From NCBI GenBank assembly GCA_963590525.1, contig CAVAPV010000003.1, forward strand, positions 7,205-71,204: a DNA stretch of 64,000 nucleotides, written 5' to 3'. How positions within the stretch are numbered: position 1 is the stretch's first letter; every line of letters begins with the position of its first letter. Of the stretch, positions 59,503 through 64,000 are shown piece by piece. The notes under the pieces are model-generated. The model made no database searches and had not been told where the DNA came from. It was given only the letters and a program-made list of their open reading frames with translations. The translations under genes and the position numbers were made by a program. Source of the DNA: W2P13-069 sp963590525 (GTDB taxonomy: Bacteria; Actinomycetota; Coriobacteriia; Coriobacteriales; QAMH01).

Positions 59503-60690
59503 CTACTTGACGGTGACCTTAATGGTCTTGGAGCCAGCCTTGTAGGTGCTGTTACCAGCAGCCGTGACGGTGATGGTTGCCTTGCCCTTCTTGAGGGCCT
59601 TGATGGTGATCTTGCCGGTCTTCTTGGAGTACGTTGCCTTGGCAATCTTCTTGGCAGAGCTGACAACGCTAACGGCGCCCTTGGCCTTCTTGACCTTGAC
59701 GGTTGCCTTCTTGCCCTTCTTGACGGTGACCTTAGCCTTGCCGACCTTTAGCGTATTGGCCTTGAGCTTGGCGTATTCGCCCTGGATCTCAAAGCGGCAC
59801 ACGCCAGTTGCAAAGCGGTTGCCGGGGATAGTGCCGGCGGTGTAGTCAGACTCGAGTGCACCGGAGAGGAGGCGATTCTCGCCATCGTGCTTGGTGGTCT
59901 CGTAGGCTTCCTTTGCAGCGGTTGCAGCATCGGCGGCAGTGGAGGTTATCTCTGCCGTGCTGTAGCTGTCTGCAACGATGGCGGGCACGTTAAAAGCACC
60001 GTCAGTTGCATAGGAGCTGGTGGTCTGGGCAGGGTAGAACTTGCCCTCGGTGTTGATCTGGGAGGTAACCGTAGAGCCAAAGCCGTCGGTTGCCGTAGCG
60101 TTGATGGTGCTCCAGCTGCCGACGTTCACATTGCGCATCAAGGAGCTGACCGTAAGGTATTTCTTAGCGGGGACGTACACAACCGTAGTGCCGTATTGAT
60201 AGTAGACGTCTACCTTGTTGTCCTCGGATGCCTTCATGGCCTTGTTGATGGCAGCGCGATCAAGCTTGCCTACGACCTTGCCATTGTAGGAGACGTCAAA
60301 GGAGAACTTGACGATGTTGAAGGTAAAGGTCTTAGTGCCGGTATAGCCCGCAGACTCGATACCCGTCAAGGTAGCAGTAGCGGTGCCAACCTCGGTGTTG
60401 TTGGTATAAACGACATTGTAGTCTGTGCCAGCGACAAGCTTGATCTTGCCCTGGACACGCTTAGGGGCAATGGAGTCGTAAGGCCTGACCTCAGCACCAT
60501 CTGCGTAGAACTGGTCACCCAGGTTCCAGTCGGTGATGATGTCGTTGAGGTTCTTGAGCTCTGTGCCCTGATCGGCGATAACTCCGCCGCCGTCTTCTGC
60601 AAACGCTGCGGTCGCAGGAACAGCAACGCACATAGAGGCTGCCATGGCCGCCGAAAGTGCGGTAGCGACGATCTTCTTGGACTTTCTCAT
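59503..60690 (-). CDS. Secreted Lys-rich Ig-like (BIG2-type) surface protein
   Basis: This 395-residue protein has a signal peptide (MRKSKKIVATALSAAM, ending ATAAFAEDGG). An MBG-like repeat follows (LVAGTDYNVVYTNNTEVGTATATLTG), then a middle part of unknown fold. The C-terminus is an 80-residue extremely lysine-rich BIG2-like domain (KVTVKKGKKATVKVKKAKG, GKITIKALKKGKATITVTA). Codons are C/G-ending, so expression is high. The start at 60690 (ATG) follows GAGAGGA. It precedes the importer genes and probably heads their operon. It could bind the imported ligand or anchor the system; neither is shown. Confidence 0.75.
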   Translation of the reverse strand: MRKSKKIVATALSAAMAASMCVAVPATAAFAEDGGGVIADQGTELKNLNDIITDWNLGDQFYADGAEVRPYDSIAPKRVQGKIKLVAGTDYNVVYTNNTEVGTATATLTGIESAGYTGTKTFTFNIVKFSFDVSYNGKVVGKLDRAAINKAMKASEDNKVDVYYQYGTTVVYVPAKKYLTVSSLMRNVNVGSWSTINATATDGFGSTVTSQINTEGKFYPAQTTSSYATDGAFNVPAIVADSYSTAEITSTAADAATAAKEAYETTKHDGENRLLSGALESDYTAGTIPGNRFATGVCRFEIQGEYAKLKANTLKVGKAKVTVKKGKKATVKVKKAKGAVSVVSSAKKIAKATYSKKTGKITIKALKKGKATITVTAAGNSTYKAGSKTIKVTVK

Positions 60691-61176
60691 ACCTGATCCT
60701 CTCTGTAAGAATTCCCCTTTGCGCCGCCGCACGTAACAGGGCAGCGTTTTGACGTTTTTATATCCTAATCCATATAAACGGTGATGAGAATATAATTAAA
60801 CAAATTTATTCGCTCTTACAGATATATCTAAATTAAGATAATCTCTACCAGCATGTTTAAGGGATGATTCTGATTTTTTGATTTTGCGAAGTATTTTTCC
60901 ACTTGCAACAAAAATCGAACACAAACCAAGACATGCAGCAAATCGCTTGCATTTTCTACTTACAGCACAATCACAACCGCAAACTGCTGCTACTTGGTTT
61001 GAGGAGCCTTAGTGTTGAGGTTGAACCTGAGGCTTGCCCATCGCAAGAGCAAGCAAGCGGCCACGCAGGCGACTCCGCTCACAAGCTCGTCGGCACCACA
61101 GAGGTGATCTGGCTTATAGAAAGCAAGTCCACAGGTGCCCCTCCCCCAGGCAGGCCCAAAGATCGCACGCAGGCGG
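60691..61176. promoter_or_regulatory. Upstream region of the surface-protein operon
   Basis: These 486 bases have no convincing gene. The part at 60760-60850 is strikingly AT-rich, with AGATATATCT (60820-60829) as a palindromic core, and is the likely promoter/operator zone for the minus-strand operon. I saw no cobalamin or other riboswitch pattern. The 61000-61176 portion shows nothing recognisable. Confidence 0.4.
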
Positions 61177-62274
61177 CTAAAGCTCCATATCGTCTATGCG
61201 CTTCTTGCTGCGGCACTGGTAGCGTGCCTCAGAAAGCGGCGAGACGAGCAAATCATCAGAGAGCAAGCGCAAGAAATCGTTGACGTTGCCGTTGGTGACG
61301 AGCATGACCTTGCTTTGCTCGTTGAAGTTGACCTTGCCGCTGTAGTAGGCAACGCGTCGCACGCGGTATTCCAGCTCCTCGGCAGACAGATCCACCACCG
61401 GGGACTCCTCCTTTTGGATCTTAAGGAGCTTGTTGACCACGGCAGGTGCCTCGTTGATGCGTTCTTCGAGCTTCTCGTAATCTGCGATGAGATGGTCTAG
61501 CGCATCTACGTAGTCGCGCGCGTGCTGCTGCATCAGGCGCCTAAAGCCAAAGAGCCCCTCCAGCGTCTTGAGCGACCTAAAGTACGCCGTACTCTCAAAC
61601 AGCACAAAGTCAAAGTTGTTGCCCATCTTGAGGCTGCGGTCGCTAAAGGCCTCGCAACCACCCTCGCGGCTAAAGAGCAGATAGCTCGACTTTTGCTGAA
61701 TCCACATGCGCTGCACGCGCTGAAACGCAACAACCGTCCGCTTGGCACCCTCTACCTCTGCCGTGTACTTGAAGATCAGGCCCAAGACCTTTGAGACGTC
61801 CTCGTAGTCGAGCTCTTGCGCCGGCTCTCCATCCACGATGTTTGCCTCGACCCCCTGCAAGAAGGTGAAGAACTTGTAGCTATCGGGGTTTTCCTCTTCG
61901 TCTTCGGCCTCGATGCCACGCGCCATGCGCACACGCTCGCTGCCCTCAAAAAAGTCGTAGCCGGCCACGCCAATGCAGTCTTGGTCGGCAAACATATCCT
62001 CGATGGGCTTGTAGACAGCGCCCTCGAGGTTGTTCTCGTCGCGAACTTCTCTAAATCCAAAGTCGATGAAACCGGTTTCAAAGAGGCGCTCGTTGATGAG
62101 CGTGTTCTCGCGCGTGGACGCGCCTGATTTTTGGATCCACCTAAAGTCAAAGGGATATGCCGGATCCTCGGTATCGAGCAAGGCGTAGACAGCCACGTTG
62201 TCTCCCACACCGCCCTTTGCAATGACGTTGAGAGTGTCTACCAGCAGCTTCTTGTCTTCGCGGTACTCGCTCAT
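61177..62274 (-). CDS. KwaB-like protein (DUF4868), solitary
   Basis: This 365-residue cytoplasmic protein matches the DUF4868/KwaB pattern: RTVVAFQRVQRMWIQQ, then DRSLKMGNNFDFVLFESTAYFRSLKTLEGLFGF, and a C-terminal LLSDDLLVSPLSEARYQC block. KwaB is the soluble partner of membrane protein KwaA in the Kiwa anti-phage system. No KwaA-type neighbour lies in the same unit. The four-helix protein at 63232-63777 is separate and not clearly related. GAGGAG precedes the ATG. It could be a decayed or repurposed defence protein, or a housekeeping DUF4868 member. The DUF4868 assignment rests on visible pattern only. Confidence 0.6.
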   Translation of the reverse strand: MSEYREDKKLLVDTLNVIAKGGVGDNVAVYALLDTEDPAYPFDFRWIQKSGASTRENTLINERLFETGFIDFGFREVRDENNLEGAVYKPIEDMFADQDCIGVAGYDFFEGSERVRMARGIEAEDEEENPDSYKFFTFLQGVEANIVDGEPAQELDYEDVSKVLGLIFKYTAEVEGAKRTVVAFQRVQRMWIQQKSSYLLFSREGGCEAFSDRSLKMGNNFDFVLFESTAYFRSLKTLEGLFGFRRLMQQHARDYVDALDHLIADYEKLEERINEAPAVVNKLLKIQKEESPVVDLSAEELEYRVRRVAYYSGKVNFNEQSKVMLVTNGNVNDFLRLLSDDLLVSPLSEARYQCRSKKRIDDMEL

Positions 62275-62361
62275 GCATGCTCCTCGTCTCTAGATTGCGT
62301 CAGACGAGTATACAGTGGCAACGCCACGCGGCACAGCGCGCTATGCACAAGCGGCACGCTG

Positions 62362-62589
62362 TTATTTTTGGGAGTTTGCCCCGCGCTCAAGATCCTCCAG
62401 ATGGCACATGGAGTCGCCCGCATGAGAGGAGCAGCCGCAAGAACAGCAGCTACAGGCGCTCTTAGAGCTTGAATCGGCACCGCCATGGCAGCCGCAGCCA
62501 CCGTTACGCTGGCTTTTAAACACAGAACGCGCCGCCAAAGCCACGATGACAACAACGATAGCCAAGACAACGGCAGTAGAGAGATTCAC
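62362..62589 (-). CDS. FeoB-associated Cys-rich membrane protein
   Basis: This 75-residue peptide has one N-terminal helix (STAVVLAIVVVIVALAARSVF), then FKSQRNGGCGCHGG, the signature of FeoB-associated Cys-rich proteins, and a tail packed with cysteines (ACSCCSCGCSSH). In relatives it sits beside feoB and may bind iron or help ferrous uptake. No feoAB is in the window. GTG at 62589 is the start, with GGAGG seven bases before it. The shared 24-bp operator lies 112 bases upstream. Confidence 0.78.
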   Translation of the reverse strand: MNLSTAVVLAIVVVIVALAARSVFKSQRNGGCGCHGGADSSSKSACSCCSCGCSSHAGDSMCHLEDLERGANSQK

Positions 62590-62700
62590 AGCAAAACCTC
62601 CGGCAATCACAGGGCCCTCAGCGCACAACGCGAGCTGTTGCCCATAGGGACATCATTTAATCTGCCCCTACCCTACCACCAGCAAGCCACAAGAACCAGT

Positions 62701-62724
62701 ATGAGTTAGCTATTGGTAACTTAT
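62701..62724. promoter_or_regulatory. 24-bp operator-like motif shared with the ABC exporter promoter
   Basis: The arms ATGAGTTA and TAACTTAT flank GCTATTGG. It matches the element at 19145-19168 at 20 of 24 positions, including the GCTAT start of the spacer. It lies between the divergent FeoB-associated gene and the Cys/His small-protein gene. Confidence 0.55.
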
Positions 62725-62740
62725 CCTGACGCAAACGTCA

Positions 62741-62804
62741 TTGCAAAGTGTCAAACGCGTTTGCAAAAGGTTTTGCAAACAATATTTGCAAGCGCTCTTG
62801 CAAA
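62741..62804. repeat. Five TTGCAAA direct repeats at about 12-base spacing
   Basis: TTGCAAA occurs at 62741, 62761, 62773 and 62798, with TTGCAAG at 62786. The last four are spaced 12, 13 and 12 bases. The final copy overlaps the predicted -35 box, so the array probably binds a regulator of the downstream small gene. Confidence 0.55.
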
Positions 62805-62825
62805 CGGTGCGCGCGCGAGTATCCT
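62798..62825 (+). promoter_or_regulatory. Predicted promoter of the Cys/His small-protein gene
   Basis: TTGCAA (62798-62803), a 16-base spacer and TATCCT (62820-62825) form a plausible sigma-70 promoter. A 5' leader hairpin follows, with TTTCGAGC (62834-62841) and GCTCGAAA (62847-62854), just before the ribosome-binding site. Confidence 0.55.
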
Positions 62826-62871
62826 GTAACTAGTTTCGAGCGAGGGGCTCGAAAAGAGGAAAGGAGCCATC

Positions 62872-63111
62872 ATGGCTACTGTCGTTTCTTTTGCAGAGAT
62901 CCAAGATCAGGTTGACGCTCGCGGTGTCGCACCCGAGACCATCCAGTGGTACTACGACCAGGGCAAGGTCACCAAGGACGAGGACGGCAACTACTGCTGC
63001 GATTGCATGGTTTGCCGCCAGCATCACAAGAACCCGGATCCCTCCGTCATCATCAACGTTGTCGAGGGCTGCCGCACCATGCATGTCCATGACAAGGGCG
63101 TGACCTTCTAA
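62872..63111 (+). CDS. 79-residue Cys/His-rich small protein, highly expressed, unknown
   Basis: The product starts MATVVSFAEIQDQVDARGV. It has a helical N-terminal half, then NYCCDCMVCRQHHKNPDPSV and GCRTMHVHDKG, which gives five cysteines and four histidines in 35 residues. The CCDCxxC and CxxxHxH patterns suggest a metal site. There is no signal peptide or membrane helix. An AAAGGAG site six bases before ATG, C/G-ending codons, the promoter above and a strong terminator show high expression. I do not recognise the family. Confidence 0.8.
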   Translation: MATVVSFAEIQDQVDARGVAPETIQWYYDQGKVTKDEDGNYCCDCMVCRQHHKNPDPSVIINVVEGCRTMHVHDKGVTF

Positions 63112-63137
63112 GCAATCCTTTTAGGATGCAAAAGCAA

Positions 63138-63166
63138 GAGGCTCCCGTTTGGGAGCCTCTTTTTTT
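63138..63166 (+). terminator. Intrinsic terminator of the Cys/His small-protein gene
   Basis: GAGGCTCCC and GGGAGCCTC form a perfect stem around GTTT, followed by TTTTTTTG. On the minus strand a weaker TTGCTTTTG follows, so it may also serve the convergent membrane gene. Confidence 0.9.
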
Positions 63167-63231
63167 GTTGCCTTTAAAGACGCAAGGCGCAGGCGGTGCA
63201 CACGGCGCCCAACTTGTTGACGCAAACAGCT

Positions 63232-63777
63232 TTAGCGGCGCAGGCGCTTGCACATGAAGACCATGAAGTACAGGTAAAACGCGATAGAGACAAACAGGTC
63301 AAAGATCCCTGCCAAAGAGATGTTGAAGACCATGCCGTACTTGGTGTTAAAGAGCAGATGGATGAGAAACGCGCGGATGTTTGCGATGATGGCAAAGCGC
63401 GAACTCAAGTCAACCGCCTTGAGCCCCTCGTCTTCAAAGGTGGCCAGGGCCCCGTCTGTCACGGCAAAGAAATGCCCTATATGAAAAGCCCCCATCGCAA
63501 GGCCCACAAACAAGCCCATGAGGATGCTGATGACGAGCACCGTTTTAGCAGAGACCTGCCCCCTCTTGTAGCACAACGCCACAACTACAGCGCTAGCCAG
63601 CGTAAACACCGTGCCCATGTCATAAGAGGCGCTCATCAGCCAGCATATGCAAACGCACGCGAAAGAGGTGACAACAAGGGACAAAACAAACGCGAGGGCA
63701 AAATTGGCAACGCCCGAGGACTGCAACTCTTCTTCTTGCTGCTTTACCAGCGCCTTCTTGGCAGCTTTCTTAGACAT
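63232..63777 (-). CDS. Four-helix integral membrane protein, unknown
   Basis: This 181-residue protein has a charged N-terminus (MSKKAAKKALVKQQEEELQ), then hydrophobic segments at about residues 24-50, 58-70 and 77-103, and a final pair at 128-175. It ends in a basic tail (CKRLRR). No catalytic motif is visible. GGAGAGG precedes the ATG. It is convergent with the Cys/His gene, separated by the terminator. It resembles generic four-helix membrane proteins; I could not tie it to a family or to KwaA. Confidence 0.6.
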   Translation of the reverse strand: MSKKAAKKALVKQQEEELQSSGVANFALAFVLSLVVTSFACVCICWLMSASYDMGTVFTLASAVVVALCYKRGQVSAKTVLVISILMGLFVGLAMGAFHIGHFFAVTDGALATFEDEGLKAVDLSSRFAIIANIRAFLIHLLFNTKYGMVFNISLAGIFDLFVSIAFYLYFMVFMCKRLRR

Positions 63778-63939
63778 CAGGCCCCTCTCCTCTTAGCGCA
63801 GCTTGCAGACTGCGCATATGTAATCAAAGTAAATACGCAAGCGATAATGGTAGTCGCACGCATCCGCTTTTGGCAAATCCTATAACCAGACGCCCGTTTT
63901 TACCCTAGATCCAGATGATGGCAACGAAGCTCCTTAGCT

Positions 63940-64000
63940 CCTTGCAAGCCTTAGCAACTTACCCGGGCGAGCAATGCTCGCCCCTACTTGCACCTGCGAG
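63940..64000. repeat. Dispersed palindromic repeat at the window edge
   Basis: CTTGCAAGCC and AGCAACTTACCC precede the core GGGCGAGCAATGCTCGCCC, followed by CTACTTGCACCTGCGAG. The core has C/G where the 20.7-kb copies have A/T, keeping base pairing. Confidence 0.8.

Noticed and set aside
60691..61176. Possible cobalamin riboswitch upstream of the importer operon
   Set aside because: No B12-box or matching conserved stem was visible; the region is just AT-rich.
63232..63777. KwaA partner for the KwaB-like protein
   Set aside because: It is four-helix and close by, but in a different unit, with two unrelated genes between and no recognisable KwaA features.

Overview
The window reads as chromosome from a high-GC, gut-type actinobacterium of the class Coriobacteriia, possibly Eggerthellaceae. 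The evidence is mixed: GC is clearly above 50%, TTG starts follow good ribosome-binding sites in several genes, and there are many Tat-exported or Ig-like surface proteins. The set also includes an AAHS-type MFS carrier, NDH-2, a flavoprotein with a BFD-like cysteine domain, and a comEA-comEC-holA / rpsT-lepA core. The genus call is inference. A run of 86 Ns (6836-6921) shows this is a draft or metagenome assembly. No rRNA, tRNA or CRISPR array was found.

Layout. 1-5.2 kb: NDH-2, a spermidine-synthase-fold protein and a secreted CotH-type kinase. 5.4-7.8 kb: a tiny highly expressed unknown protein, then a decayed mobile stretch with 31-bp-period repeat arrays resembling IS21-type ends, a RelE/Phd toxin-antitoxin pair, the assembly gap and dispersed palindromic repeats. 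7.8-15.3 kb: a Tat-type flavoprotein, a YfcE phosphodiesterase, a ferredoxin-like aldo/keto reductase with larB, a degenerate SDR, a SpoU rRNA methylase and dnaJ. 15.5-22.4 kb: an FtsX/MacB-type ABC exporter behind a palindromic operator, a small alarmone synthetase, a repeat-rich noncoding stretch, a chorismate mutase-ACT protein and RsmJ. 22.5-29.5 kb: an M16C peptidase, an MFS carrier and an OmpR/histidine kinase pair.

29.8-34.8 kb holds a solute-binding lipoprotein co-transcribed with a very large Cache-MscS channel, divergent from a LysR regulator. 34.8-49 kb is mostly housekeeping (hemW, a MATE transporter, dusB, cinA C-terminal, lepA, rpsT, holA, comEC, comEA). It is interrupted by a second solute-binding lipoprotein whose gene overlaps a hybrid histidine kinase. 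49.2-60.7 kb is a surface and uptake region: a THEP1-like NTPase, then a tight run of genes on the minus strand. That run encodes a surface protein, a BtuC/BtuD/BtuF-type importer, a BIG2 surface protein, an ExbB-like proton channel, a DUF2149 partner and a GLUG-repeat surface protein. 61-64 kb: a solitary KwaB-like (DUF4868) protein, a FeoB-associated Cys-rich membrane peptide, a small Cys/His protein under a strong promoter, and a four-helix membrane protein.

The best candidates for something undescribed are three. The first is the ExbB/DUF2149-BtuFCD-surface-protein operon in an apparently monoderm cell. The second is the repeated pairing of an orphan amino-acid-type binding protein with a Cache-type membrane effector (an MscS channel in one locus, a hybrid kinase in the other). 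The third is a 24-bp operator shared by the ABC exporter and the FeoB-associated gene region.
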